Positions 22,001-37,000 of a DNA stretch of 64,000 bases are shown in pieces. Position 1 is the stretch's first letter. Each line of letters starts with the position of its first letter. A model generated the notes under the pieces. It did not search any database, was not told where the DNA came from, and saw only the letters and a program-made list of their open reading frames with translations. The position numbers and the translations under genes are program-made. Source of the stretch: Owenia fusiformis (Eukaryota > Annelida > Polychaeta > Sabellida > Oweniidae); contig CAIIXF020000004.1 in NCBI GenBank assembly GCA_903813345.2, forward strand, positions 9,742,196 through 9,806,195, given 5' to 3'.

Positions 22001-25000
22001 TTGGTGTTGGATTACGGTACTCATACCTTAAATGACAGGTGGTGATATTTTGCATGTTAATGCCTTGGTCAGGAGGTAAGTAAACAATTTGAAACAGCCA
22101 AGCGACGGAACCGGAAATAGAAAAGAAAAAATGTAAATGAACTTCGAAATTGACGTTTTTGCAATATTCTGGTGAGTTTTCATGTTCGAATCGTAATATG
22201 GACCTCAGAGCAGGGCTACTAGTTTCGAATACACCCCTTAGGTTTGGCAAAAAAAGCTTTCGAACCCCTCACTCCCTTCGGTCGAAAACGTTTGTGCCGA
22301 GACCTGCGGGGTTGTATTCGAAACTAGAAGCCCTGCTCTTCGGTCTTTATTTCTTAATTAAAAAGCTGTATGAGGCAGAGTTCGATAATTATATACATTT
22401 TAAAGATTTTTCATGCTTTCAATATTATAGAAGATGTCATGCAACAAGACATTACGATCCAGTCATCCAGCTTTAGAGATAACGGTCATGGTGGAGTTTT
22501 CATCGTTGAACCAAGAAGACACGTTGCAATTGAGAACGTGGTACTCTCTGGCAATTGTAACGATCGAAGGTCACATGCAATTCATCAAAACAACTGTTCA
22601 TCTATTATTGGTGGAGCTTCGAGCATATCTGTTATGCACAGTACATTTGACAACGATACATTAAAAATAACCCCAGATGGCCGTGACGTGAGCGTTAAAC
22701 ATTGCATATTTAGTAACAACATTCACACTGGCTTGTATCTTGGATACGATGCAACGATTCGTGCAGCTGGCATAAAAGGCAAACATGTGAGCGTTAACCT
22801 TACGAAAAACGTATTTGAACATAATAAATATGGATTTATGAAAAATCCTAGTCCACAAACAAGTTTGGTTGCTGTTCGGGATGAATCAATTTTTATTGAA
22901 AACAATACATTCAACAATAATTCAGAATCAGCTGTACAGATATCCGACTACTCTTGCTCTCCATGTACTTCAACAACCGTAAGAAATATATTTCAGAATA
23001 ACAAAAACGCATATCTTGAATATGGACAAAATAAAAGAATCACGATTTCAAACAATAGATTCACTGAGAATTATGGAGAATATGTTTTGAATTTGAAAGA
23101 TAGTAGGCAAATAATAAAAATCAATAACAACAGTTTTACAAACAACTCAATTTTGCTTTATAACCAAAAGCGAGCCGAAGTTCCTGCAGTCGTTTCTCAA
23201 CGAACTGATTACTCGACATTGGAACTGCATTACAACTATTTTGAAAATCCCCGGAGTGACTTTCAAGTCGCAATATGGAGGAGTCGAAATTCTTGGCCAA
23301 TTATTTATGATGCCTCCTACAATTATTGGGGTAGTCAAGATCTTCAGTCTATTCAGAATGGCATTTTGGATCACCAAAGACGATACAATTTTTATGTAAC
23401 ACTGGATATTCTTCCCTACTTCAATGACGGTAGCATGACCACCACGAGTAACGAGACAGAATCTATATTTTCTAGAACAAATGGCAATGTGATTGGTGGC
23501 GCCATTACAGAACATTTGACGCTTGATATGACAGAGTACAAAATCACGGACGATTTACATGTTTACCCGAATGTTACCCTGACGATAGTGGCTGGAACAA
23601 AGCTAATATTTGATGACTATATTGGCATGATTGTGCAAGGAAAACTCATAGCCGAGGGATCATCGACGGATCAAATCGTCATGAACGCCAGTATAGGTTG
23701 GATGGGGATACGGTTTTCTCTTTCTGCAGAACGGAGCACTCTTCGTCATATCATATTTGACAATTGTGGCAAACAAGATGTCAGTCAATCACCACCGGGT
23801 TGTATTATCAGCGATATTGGTAAACATAGCATGAACCACTTGATATTCAAAAATTGTTATTCTAGCTACGCCATTGATTTGTACCATTCCGACCCTGTGT
23901 ATACAACAGACGTTCATGATGTTCAGTCAAATAAAGGTGTTCGTATTCGTAGTTTGGATACTAGATTAACAGATTCGATTTTTAATGATGCTCTAGAGGC
24001 AGTTCGAATTGATCCGGATGTAGGGTACAGTGCTCGATCCCAAGTATATTTTCTAAGACAGGGTTCGCTATACAATTGTCACCAAAACTGGAATCCCACT
24101 GAAGATTTATTCATTTCTACCTCTGAGACAATCGTCCTATATAAAATGAGTTATAGACCATGCTTCTCTGGTAGAAATGTCACTATCACCACTTTGCCAA
24201 ATAGCAGATTATCATTTCAACTTATTAACATTTTCGAATATCATGGTGAAAGTGTAATCAGAATTCATAATGATGGTTCAACAACAGAAATTACACCTAA
24301 TTCCTTGAGAACATGGGTTACTTCTACCAACAACGAACTAGAGTTTAATTTTTCAGGATGTAGTTCAGCATATTACTGTCGTTTTATCGCTATTATCACG
24401 AGTGTTGAACGCGAAAGTATCACTCCATTCAAGCAATCTCCAGTGATTGAAATTCGGAACATAACTTCAGTAAATCACCGCAGTTATGGAATGTACATTA
24501 GGAATGTTATGAATAATAACAACCGCATCAATCCATGGAATTATTTTGGAAAACATTCAATGATTCATACTGTTCCATTCCATGCTAGAATTGTAAACTC
24601 ATTCTTTGAGAGTCCAACTCGTAACTCCGAGTACGGTATTTATATAAAAATAGAAAGGTACATTTCCAAAAATGGTCAACCATTTCAGGATTCGAATCTA
24701 CAGATTAAAGATGTCATTATTGACAACTCAAACTATGGAATTTATGTTCGTAAACGTGGGGGACGTCAAGGCGATATGGTTTTGAATGTGAACAAAGTAC
24801 AAGTGAGCAATGCACAATATGGAATGAAGTTTTACCACTATGATCACGATATTGATGACAAAGAATTTCGCAATCCCAATGTACATATTGAAAACAGTTC
24901 GTTTTCGTATTGTTCCTTATATGGTTTTTACTTCTATGGAGATCAAGCGATGTTTGAAATAAACAACAATATATTCCATGACAACGACAACATACTTGAT

Positions 25001-28000
25001 ATATTTGGAAAAGAAAAGAATCTGACCTTGTGCGATAATTTGATATATGACAATAGAGGAGGTATACGCTTCGGAATGACAGAGCATGCCTACATGAATA
25101 TCTCTTCACCAACAACAAAGTTCTTTGGAAATATCATTGAGAATAATACAGCTACAGGTAACTGTTTTATAAACATTAAAGGTGTACAGAATATACGTTT
25201 TCAAAACAATGTGTTGAACAATCCATCAGTAAATCAAGAGATTTGCATAAAATCACGCTCCAATGGCATGGGAAACCTTCTTGACTTTCGCGAGAATTTC
25301 TGGGGCACTATAGAGTCTTCTGCAATAGAAAAGAGGATAACTCACTTCGCAGACTCAAGCAGATATGCTAAAGTTGAGTACATGCCCTATTTAGATAAAC
25401 AAAATGGTGTCCTATTGTCTCCAGTTGATTGTCCATTCTCATTCACACCGCCTACAATAGGAGGGATACTTTGTTCAGACACTACACTACTCCAAAACGA
25501 AAGATACACCTCTGAAGGTGACATAATAGTTCCTCGTGGAATGATTTTAACAGTCGGTCCTGGTACAAAAATACTGTTCAGTCGCGGCAGCAGAATGCTT
25601 ATCCTCGGTACTCTACATGCAGAAGGTAACTATTCAGACCCAGTCTTATTTTCTTCCTTAAGCAAGTGGAACGGGATTTATTTCTCGGTGACAGAGAGCC
25701 AGCAGCGATCAATTCTAACTAATGTAATGCTCGGCAATGTTCGCAGTTCTGGGAATATAGGCAGCAGCCCAGTAGTTACAATAGTTGGTAAACCACCGAG
25801 GATGACTGCAATCAATATAGATTGTACACGTAACAGTTACCCAAGTGATGGTCTTGTTGCGTTCAATATTTCTGATAGGATGAAAATATCACATGCCTCA
25901 ATACAGAATTGTGATGGTTCAGCCATAAAACTATCCCATCTAGGATTTCCTTATAGAAACATTCTAGAACAATATCACAACATCAAAGATGAAATCTATG
26001 GTATTCCAAATATGTGTGACTACAACGTCAAAACGTTTGAAGTGAATGGAGCAATAATGGCTGTCTTTGCATATGGTGACGGATATCAATATCCAAATGA
26101 AATGATTTGTGCAAAAACATTTACTTCTATTAATGGAAAAAATCTTAATTTTCGAACCATACACCATTCGAACTTAACATCATTTCTCCTGCAAGCCTAC
26201 AACGGAAGAAATCTGATACCAAGCGAGGAATTCCTGTCTGAGAGAGTTCCTTCAGTTGAAGTTCACACGACGAATCAAGTAACATTCACCATGCGACTGA
26301 TGATGACTAGGGAAGGGAATTCAAATTATGCTGTAGAAGTGTACGAGGTTGACCATTTGTTCAAAGGTACATGTAGTATTGGCACTTTTTGAATATATTA
26401 TTGGATTTTCTCAATTTTGTCTGCAAATACTATATTTTCGCACCTCAGTCATGTATATATAGTCACACATTCAAGAAGTATGTTTTTATTATTAGTTCCC
26501 AAAACAGAAAACCGTATGTTTTGCTAATTATACATAATTAAAGGTCCAATACATTTCAAGTTTATCCTGTTTTATTTAATATTTTCAGAGTTCCCAAAAC
26601 AGCGAGTCACAATTGAAAGTAGTATCATCACAAATAATGGCGACGGTGTCAAAGCGGTTTTAACTGGATCATCCACCCCAGATATTCATATTGAAAGATC
26701 TACATTCATGTCAAATTATAAAAGTATTAACATAGTTTCTGAAAATAGCTCCATTACTATCAATCATAACCAATTCAAGAAAAATAAATGGATAGCAAAT
26801 ATTCAATCTGAGTCGAACAATGGTAACTCCAAAATTCTTCTAGCTTATAACAACATCACGCAAAACACTGGGCAGACTCTTGTTTATATCAAAGATAAAT
26901 CTGAAAATTTGACGGACAGTGGAAACTTTTATATTCTCGATAATGACATCACAAACAACGCGGATGAAACACTTTTGAATGAGACAACAATGCCAATAAT
27001 CTGGATTGATGACATAGATGGTACAATTAAAGGAAACAGTTTTGTTAACAATAGGGGAAGTAAGCTTATATGGTGGAAACAAAGACAAGAAGCATCGTTA
27101 TTCACTAAAAACCTTGTTCGGAACAACATCGGTGAACAACCCAGTGATAAAATTACGATTATAGCGCAAGGTGTGAATACCAAATACATCAATAACTGGT
27201 TGGAAAACCCAGCAAATGCATTTGAGATGACGTCAGTGATTGGTTATCCAACAGTGCAAGCAGCGAGAAATTGGTGGGGAAGTAGTATGTCCACAGTAGA
27301 TGTCGCTGCTAGATTACGTAGTACTAATATTGACCAATCCCTTCCTGGTTTTCAAATCAAGCCCATTGCGCAGTCTCCTAAGCAAATATTAGGTAGATCA
27401 ATTAAATGTTATTCAAAATGAACTGCTTGTTTACATATCAAACTTCAATATTATAATTGTACATTGAGGTCTTCAAAACAAGTTAAGAAACTCAAAGTAT
27501 TTAAGGTTAGACAATTTACCTTTAAAAATTCCTTGCCAATCTTAATAATTATTTCCAAAATATGTTGTAGGAAGTTGTGATTTCGGATGGATTGACATTA
27601 GGGGAACGTGTTACTATGTGACTAGAGGTGCTAACGCACACAGTTATTCTTTGAAAATATGCAAGGTACATGATTAAAATTGGCACTTTTCAAAATGCGA
27701 TTGCTGAACATATTTAAAACATATCAGTCTATAATTGATCGTACCGATACATTACAGCATTGTCATGTTGCCCCTTGATCTACATATGTTTAATCTGTAA
27801 AGACCTTTAATTCAAATTATTAGTTACACATTGCATGTTATGTCAGTTTTAGTGTATTTTGGAATCTACCTTAGATTGGTAAAACTTTGTAAATTAATTG
27901 TGATTGTTTGTATTCTTAAACCATTCTATATTCTCACACAGAATGCAGGCGGTGTGATGATGAAATCAGATATCTTTCTTTTGGATGATATTTTGAAAGC

Positions 28001-31000
28001 ACTGAACGACAAGGGTGTGGATTCCCCCCTTATTTGGACACGTCAGGATTCCTTAAAGGTCTGAAACTGTTTAAAAAAGCTCGAGTAGTTTCCTTTGAGA
28101 ACTAGTTATTTTATAAGATCACATTCAATTTTTTTCTTTTAATTCAAACTCATCGAGAATATCGATTGACTCTAAGATCTGCAATTAAAAGATTTTGCTA
28201 TCAACGTTTACTATAAACAAATGATACATGTATGTGTTCATTGCTTTAAAAATAAGAAAAATATGCTAATTATGGCATCATATTAAATAAAGTACAACAT
28301 CATTACATGCTCATCTCTTACATTTTTAAGGAATGCAAGGTGTATGATACACGTTCGAAATCAGAGAAAACCACGAACTGCAGCCATACATATCCAACAG
28401 TATGTTACAAAGAACAGCGTAAGTTCGAATAATTATGCTTAAATTAAGGTTAATAATATGCTAATAAATATGTGTTTTCCAACAAGAAAACATGTCGTTA
28501 TACGGTCAAGTCAAGTAACTTAGTCAACATTCGATATTCGTATGTTCATCAATATTTACTAAAAATGGTGCCACAATTGAAGTAAACCTCTGTTAAATTA
28601 TTTTCAATAAACCTATCAGCAAACGTGTAAATGATAATTTTGATGTTCTGTTGCATATTGTTGAAGCAATCTTGGGGATATGGTTTAAATTTCTGAATTT
28701 CCACTATGTCCATGTATACCCCTACTTTAAAATATGTATGTTATTTGTCATTTTTCATTATGAATCAAACATAAAAGTATTTTTTCTTGTTTACATACAG
28801 AATGAATTTTCTGTTTTCAAATATTGAAAGATGGTACTGCATTTATTTTTTTATAATATGGAGCAAATAAATGCGTGTCAATTTACACTGTAATATCCCA
28901 CATACTTATATTTCGAGGGTAGATTTGAATAATAATCAAGAAAATCCATATTTTCAAATGAACTCATCCTTTTCAAAGAATGTAAATGAGGATATGCGAT
29001 TTGAAAAACTAACAACATGTTTGAAGTTCGTGCAAATCGTGGTTAAAACAAATATTTCGAAAGTTATATCCAACTCAATGAAATTTGTTGATATTTGTGA
29101 ATTTTTTCTTTTGTAATGCACATTGCTGGATCACAGAACCTTGCCTTGTTCGAGATGGACGAAAAGTGTATCGTTAATACTTAAGGTCGTTTGGATATTT
29201 GGATGTGATTGACGTATTCGTTAATCTCCAACCACTGTAACTTCCAACTTAATTTTTGAAAGCCAAATATGATAGTCACGAATTGATATCTAAGTCACAC
29301 GTTGATGTATATATCATATATGTACATAAACTGTCGAATACACGCTGACTTACATTTATATAAATATCCACAGTTAACTCAAATCATCGATTCTCGAAAC
29401 GGTTTATCATACAGTATAACCTGGTGAGTTTAATGTTTCATTTTAATTTATAATAATGGTATCGGATTTGAGTATGATATTAGTCGAGGCTGAAACAAAG
29501 CAATAAAATTGCGTGAAACCTTTTGTGAAAATTCGAACGATTTTTCGAGAATCTTCCTTCAAAGTGTTACCACAGTGCTCCCCTGGAATGGAAATTTCGT
29601 CTTGTGTAATCAAATAATAGCGGGTGGTTTGAATTTTTGTTTGAGTTTATAGCTCAGCATCTATAAATTTAAAAACATGTCGCCTCAGTGAGAGGTACAT
29701 GCAGATTTTGACGATCTATCATTATAAAAGGCTAAATTTTGTGCAAAAACAGGAGTTGACACGATTACATTTGGAATTGAAATTTCCTACATAATTGTCG
29801 ACTCGTGCTTGAAAGTCATGAAAACAAGTTTGAACTCAAAACAATGACCTAGTTACTGTCGATTTAGCATGGGATCACTAAGGGAAATATTATTAATGAC
29901 CTAAATCGTTAACGGTTAAGTTGTATTCCAAGAAACTTATCAATTTAGAAATGCAAAATGTTCAATTTTGTTTTTCAATTATAAAAAATGGCACCTGTAG
30001 AGAACAACGTTTACAAATTTATTTAAAACGGAGATATTTACTTATGTAACATTCGTTGGCATGTGTCAGGGAGTAAATAAAAAGAATATGCATTTGATTC
30101 TATATCGTGTTCCCAAAGGAGTTTGTTAAGGAGCGGTATATCTTAACGTAATTTTATCATCCCGAACTCAAATATTTCGAATACTGATTTCGAGAACGCT
30201 TTGTTGGGAATGGACTCGAGATGTACTCAAAATTAATACGTTAAAATGTGTTTTATCATCTTAATAACCACCTCACAAATTATTTTGGAAATCAAAGATG
30301 TACGATTTTTGAGATTTTTATTTTCGAATATTGACTTAGTTACTTGGCTTGACTGTATAGCAGGAATGGTTGACAGCATCATTTGATCCTAATTCTCTCA
30401 ATCGTTTGATCCTAATGCTCTCTTTATTTTAGCAAGCCAATGTCCAAATAGTTGTTCTTACAATGGTAAGTGTTTGGGAAATAGTTGCGTGTGTGATAAT
30501 GGTTGGTATGGCAACGACTGTTCTGTTTATAACTGTAAGGATGTCAACAACTGTGGACAATTTGGAAAATGCAATCAGTGCCGCTGTAAGCAAGGGTGGT
30601 ATGTAAGTATATAGTTGTATAAAAATGCATTAATAATACTTAGTACTTAATAATACTTAGGCTTAATAAACAGAACTATAATTTCTAAAGATGCCATGAT
30701 TTCACTCAATGTTCTTAGATATATTAAAAAACATAAATACAAACTCGATTTAAATTTCAAACAAACACATACTGGTTATCTTAACCGCTTATGTTTATCA
30801 ATCTAACCCGACAGGTTGAATGATACAGTCGTGTTTTTACTCTATAGTTACAATAGATCAACCATTCTTATCGAAATGTTCATGTTTTATTTTGGAGACA
30901 ATTTTCCATATTGAAATTAAATATTTTAACAAAATTCCTAATTTTATGATTTTGATAGGCTTTTTTCAAAAACACTTCACTCAATAAAATACAGGTTTTT

Positions 31001-34000
31001 ACTTGAATAACTTTGAACGTCATTTCAAATATTGTCTAGCTATTGAATTCTTGGCTGCCTAACGTTTTATAGATGTACTTGTTGCCATATGCTATGCCAT
31101 ATGTAATCTTATTATAGTGTATTGGGCCTATGAAAAACTAAATGTCACTCTGGTTCACGTTTCCTCTGATTACGCAACTTTTTTTGCCACTGGGTTTTCC
31201 CACCACCGTCACTCAGCATGCAACCCTGTGGCACGTAAATTGTACCATGCTTTGAATATGTCATGTTTCCCTGACAATTTCATGATAGAATTAGATACAG
31301 TTATATTAACATCTCTGAAGGATGTACTGTCGGGAATACTTGAAGTTGGAGATTCGTTATTTTTTACTTCATTTTGGACACTATTGAACAGTTTTATTGG
31401 GTTGAACTCGTGTCCGTTAACAAGAAGTTTGACCTCCTCTATGTGGGCTTAATCTTTGGAATGCTACACAAAACGAGACCCAGAGCAACAAGTTTTCATT
31501 GGGCTAATGCACTTTTAATAATGTTGAATATGACTAAAATGAATAAGCCATAATTATTAATATGGCAAGAAATATATCTGGAAAGATTTAAGGCGGTCAA
31601 AAATTCAATAGTCAGACAATATTTGAAATGACGTTAACAGTTCAATTGTTCAAGGATAACCTGTATTTTATTGACAAAGTGTTTTTCAAAAAAGCCTATC
31701 AAAATCATAAAATTAGGAATTTTGTTAAAATATGTAATTTTCATGTTGGAAATTGTGTCTAGAATAATATATAAATCCTGAAAATTTCAATAAGAATGGT
31801 TGTTCCATTGCAAATATAGAGTAAAAACATGACTGCATCATTCAATCTGTCAGGGGTACTATTATGCATAAAGGACATATGGGGGAATGAATTTAGAATT
31901 ACATATGAACAAAGGGAACTTATCCGTTGAATTTAAAAATATATACAATTATCCCATAGTTGAGGTCAAATCTGTAGAATAACAGGTATATATATTTATG
32001 TTATTTTGCAAATGCATGGAAAAAAGCGATATCTGTGGAATACGGAGAATATTCCACAGATATCACTTTTTTCCACGGATTTGAAAATTCCCGCCAATGT
32101 GACGAGCATTGTTATATGGTTACATGTTATATGCTTACATGGTGATTTCATGACGTCACAAATATGGAAATGATCAATATTTCCGCTATAGTTCAGATAA
32201 ATAAAACTGAATGTTGTTGTGAAATGCTTTGAAAGGTGAACTATGGGACCTCAACTATGGGATAATTAGATCATCCTATGATTTTTTCGTGATATCATGT
32301 TAATCCACTAGTTAATATCAATATCTGCACTCATTCACTACGCTTACTCGTCCAGATATTGATATCAACTCGCGGATAGAAATGATATCCCTCAAAATCA
32401 TAGGATATCCTCTACTTATATAAATCATTAAGAACGTCTAGTTTAAACGAGACTTGCCAAACGATATATTGACCATCTTTGTCTCTGGAGGTTTTCATAT
32501 ATTCTAATGTATATTGTGACACAAATCAAAATTTTGTCAACTAAGCTTTATTTTCTGTTCGATTGAGGGTATCATCTTATTTGTATGACTTAATCGAGAA
32601 AGTGAGAATATGATTTCCACTTCGCTCTATATTTAAACAAATATATGACTATATTGTACTAAATGTATATCTTAGGGTGCAGGGTGTTCAACGAGTTACT
32701 GTCCCCGATATACTGGATGCGTCGCATGTAGCAACCAGATTGGATGTGGATGGTGTGACACTTCACAACAATGCATGCCTGGTGGAGGAGACGCCCCAAC
32801 ATTAACTACCTGTCCAGCTTGGTTTTATTTCAATTGCCTAACCACAAAAGAACGTTCGGTTTGTTCTAAGGAAATACAGGTATTTGAATCTGATATTTTA
32901 TTACATCAATTTCCAAAACTGAAATTGTATTATTACCAATGAAAGACAGGTATAAATTTGATACTTTACAAAATCAATTTTCAACATATAAAACCGATCT
33001 TATATCATCAATTATCAAAAACAGATAATCCGATCGTTCGGTTTTCAAACATTTTAGCTGAACGAGCGTATTCTCCATGAGGTTACGAAAAACAAATTGG
33101 GTTCAAGAGGGAGAGTGCTTCCCATCACCAATCACCAAGCCAATACAGAATTGATTCATGAATAGATAACAAAACAAAGTGATATTAACTCTTATATATA
33201 TGCATGAGGATTATTTCAGATAATGGACTGCAATGGGAAACAATGTGATGGTGAAAACAATCCCTACTACACACAAGAAAAATGCAACCGCTGTATAGAC
33301 ATCGAAAACTGTTTCATTGAGAATAATCCGGTATGAAAATAGAATAAATTGAAAAATATTTATCGATTTTAAGGAATATCTTCGAAAGAAATTGCTATCT
33401 TTAATATCTTTTTTAAAGTTGAGTGATTGCAAAGTTTGGAACACCACAAGATGTCCCGATGGACTTCTCAATATCGACTATACACACACAAGGTTTGATA
33501 AAACTGTTTCAAAGAATGGCGTTGTGTTTTTGGATCCGAAAGTAACGCCACTTTTGAGATGTCCAACAAAAACTGTTGATGTCATCGTTGTCTTTGATGT
33601 GGTATCCCTTCCACGGTATAATTCAATGGCTATAGTGTCGCCACAGGCAGGTGGAATAGCACATCGAATACAGTCATACAAGTTCTCCGAGTATTCTTCA
33701 GGTACATGTTAAGACAGTGTTTTGAAGGTTATGGCTTTGTATATTGTGATTTCGGAATAGAATGGTCGTTTCTTTTAGATGGAATATAAAACATTGGTAA
33801 ACTGGTAAATAATCACCACGTTCATAACTTCATGAGGGTTCAATCATAACCCTGTATTTTCTATGAATTCCGCCTCATTACAATCATGGGCTTTCATACA
33901 CCTCTACAGCATAAATTGAATTCCCTTTCCTTGTCATTGTTAGTCACATGGTGAATGTTAATTGCTTCGTCGTGTGAACTTCAACTGAAGGAACACTCTG

Positions 34001-37000
34001 AGACAAAAATTCCTGCTTGATATTCAAATGGTGGATGTTTGAAGGCCCATGTTACAACGTAATGATCATCTACAGTGCTATTGACAGGAAATGATAGATG
34101 GTGTCATTTTTATACAATCCTTTTTTCGAAGGCTATTCTAAATATAAATTTCAGAACGTTTTCATTTCAGGAACATTTACAATAATGTCTGGTAAACCGG
34201 CATCTTTGAATGATTTGGTAACCTACTCTGATTTCAACGAACCTGTTGAACTTCGACCGGTGAATGACATACTAATTGACGAACTGGAAACTGAAGACGA
34301 TTTACTTGATCAACTGAGGGACATGAGAGATGCAGGGAGTAGAGTTTTCTTTACTGATGGTATGTTTGTCTATTGTGTCCTTGTTTATATCATGGCCAAA
34401 CAATATGGATTCAAGTTATACATTTGGCAATTAATTTTATGATAATACGGGTTGAAATCTGGAAAACAAGCAGAGTCCTATCAGAGTGAATCCTATTCGG
34501 GAGACTAGGCATAATCAGGAAAAATATTTACCATGGTGGAGGTGAGAACTATAGACAATGTCTTTGTACATCAGTCATGACTGACTTATACTTTCAAAAG
34601 TTCGGTTAGCTGTTTTAAATACGGTTTTATTCTCAGCCCTTCGCGTTTTTCATATCTGGGTAACATGTCGGCAATTACATTGGGAATGCGACTGCATCGA
34701 ACAAGGTTATGAGTCGCCAGTTACCATTATACCTCGATTGAATGATAGTCAAATAAACGCATATACTCTTTGAAACAATAAATTTGATGTGCATGAAATT
34801 CCTTATTTAGGACAATTTTTCGTAATAACTCCACACAATCGACCTGGTACTTTTTAGAAAATATGTTTCGTTGTCTGGGGGAGCGTATGGATGATTCTGC
34901 GTCGTTTGTGATTGTAATACCAAATAGTGCTGATAACAAAGCTTATGAAATAGGAGATGTTTTAGTTGGAACGCCACTTGGATACATCGAAAGCGTTACA
35001 TCTGTTGTCCAGGATTCCAAAATGAGAATTGCTAAGACAAGACTGACACAGTGTACAAGGCAATTGATGTTTAATGCTGGTATCATGTGAGTCATTTTTC
35101 AGATCAAATCTTAGATAAAGAACGATTCCTCCAAATAATACATGGGAGACAATAGAGGAATACTCAGTGGTCCAAAATGGTTCTCCTTGACTTATAACAG
35201 AAAACCCTTTGATTCTAAGATGACATCTGCTGGTATAAAAGCATGTTACTCATTTGTATATGTTTTATGGTTTTAGCACTCGGAATGAATACAAACCACA
35301 CCTGAATTGTTTATCTGGGGAACAGAACCTTTATGGCGGTACAGTTATGCCTTCCTACGAGTCGCAGAATGTAGTCGAGGGGTCTTTTATACAAGGACGG
35401 GGAACACAGCAATTTTCAGCTAAGGTAGGTGACTAAGTGAGTAAGTTCTAATAAATGTGTCTCAGCAACTGGCTTATTAATGTTGATCGTGTTAATGAAT
35501 TATATTTCAGCTAAGAATGCTTTTGACTTTTGAGTATTTTTTAAAACGTTTGCCAGCCACAAGAAATATTCAAGTTGACAATGTTTATAAATAGTGTAAA
35601 GGACAAGGTGCAATTATTGGCAAATATCCCTATGTTCAAAATGAATCATTCGTAGGTGTCACATGAAGAATAAAATGTCATATAATACTTTGGAAAATAT
35701 TAAAGTGCTCGGACACACATAAGCTGAGATAGGGATCATTTCGTTCAGTAAGGTTGTATTGACTTACATGGGGCTTTGCATCATTGACTCAACATGAGGA
35801 TATCAGCAGATCCCAATAGAGGCCATTGGTTTCCATTGATTATCACAGAAATACCAAAAATACACTATGACCTGAATCGATTGCAAACTTAATAATTTCA
35901 CAATACGACACAAATGGTTTATCTCATCAAATGTGCAAATGTGACGTTTGCAATCGATTCAGGTCATACTTAAAATTAAAAGATTGTACATTTTTTCATC
36001 ATTTTTTCCCTACAAAATGGCTAAAGAAAAATGCTCCAAAAACAACTTTTACACTTATCAAATAGCATACAAGTTTGTAAAGCCAAAGATTATACTATTA
36101 TATTTCATTATGTAGTAACATATTTGGATAAGATGCAGGGATGCGTAGGATGTAAATGGATTTTGGCAGACACAAAAATACTTCCTGGTTTGGAATCTAT
36201 GCCTCTACACTTCATGATTGAATTATGACCCTAATAAGTGGCCTATACATCAATACAGTGCTGAATATAGGTCAACAAGATACTAGTGTGCATATAAATG
36301 TAATAATTGAAGCAGAATACTCATTTTGAAAAATCAGATGAATTATTTTTTTCCCATGGGGAGATCCCAATGGAGGGTGTATAAGGTCCTTTAAATCAAC
36401 GAGCGGATATTTAAAAGTTGACAATGTTTATTTTTGTGTGTCAGCCATTGAACAGATATTTAAGTTTTTAAATTTCGTTTTATTTTGACAGCTGGAGAAA
36501 TATCCTAATTTTACACAATTCTTTTAGGTACTCGACAAATATTCAAATAATCAACATAACTTTTACGTCATGACAAATGTTGTAGCAGTTAAAAATGACA
36601 GCTCAGTTGAAACAGAAATACTAAAGCTTTCTAGAAGAAAACGTCAAACGACTACCAGTTATTCTGAGAAAATTGCAGTTACTATGAAGAAAAACATACA
36701 AATTGTAAGTAGATTTCACTTACACAGTTTTTACATTCTGTGCTTGATATGTGGTTGATCTCATGTAAATACACTTTTTATGACTTGAATGATATGTTGA
36801 TGATCATGACATCATTTTTTAGAAACCCTCCAAACACAAAGGACATAGTGGTAATTATAAACTAACAGTCAAATACGACGCTGGTGTGACGCTGTCACAG
36901 ACTGTGACATCTGAAAAGCCACTTAAATCCACTCTTGGTGTTAATCTTGATGGGAAATTTAACTACGATCTTAGAAATACCATTAGATGGGAGTAAGTAC

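Noticed and set aside
23147-25118. Minus-strand ORFs of 122 and 133 codons inside exon 5
   Set aside because: Shadows of the coding strand; exon 5 has a coherent beta-helix reading on the + strand.
33570-33720. VWA domain in exon 13 (DVIVVFDV)
   Set aside because: A hydrophobic strand is present but the MIDAS D-x-S-x-S and later Thr/Asp positions are missing.
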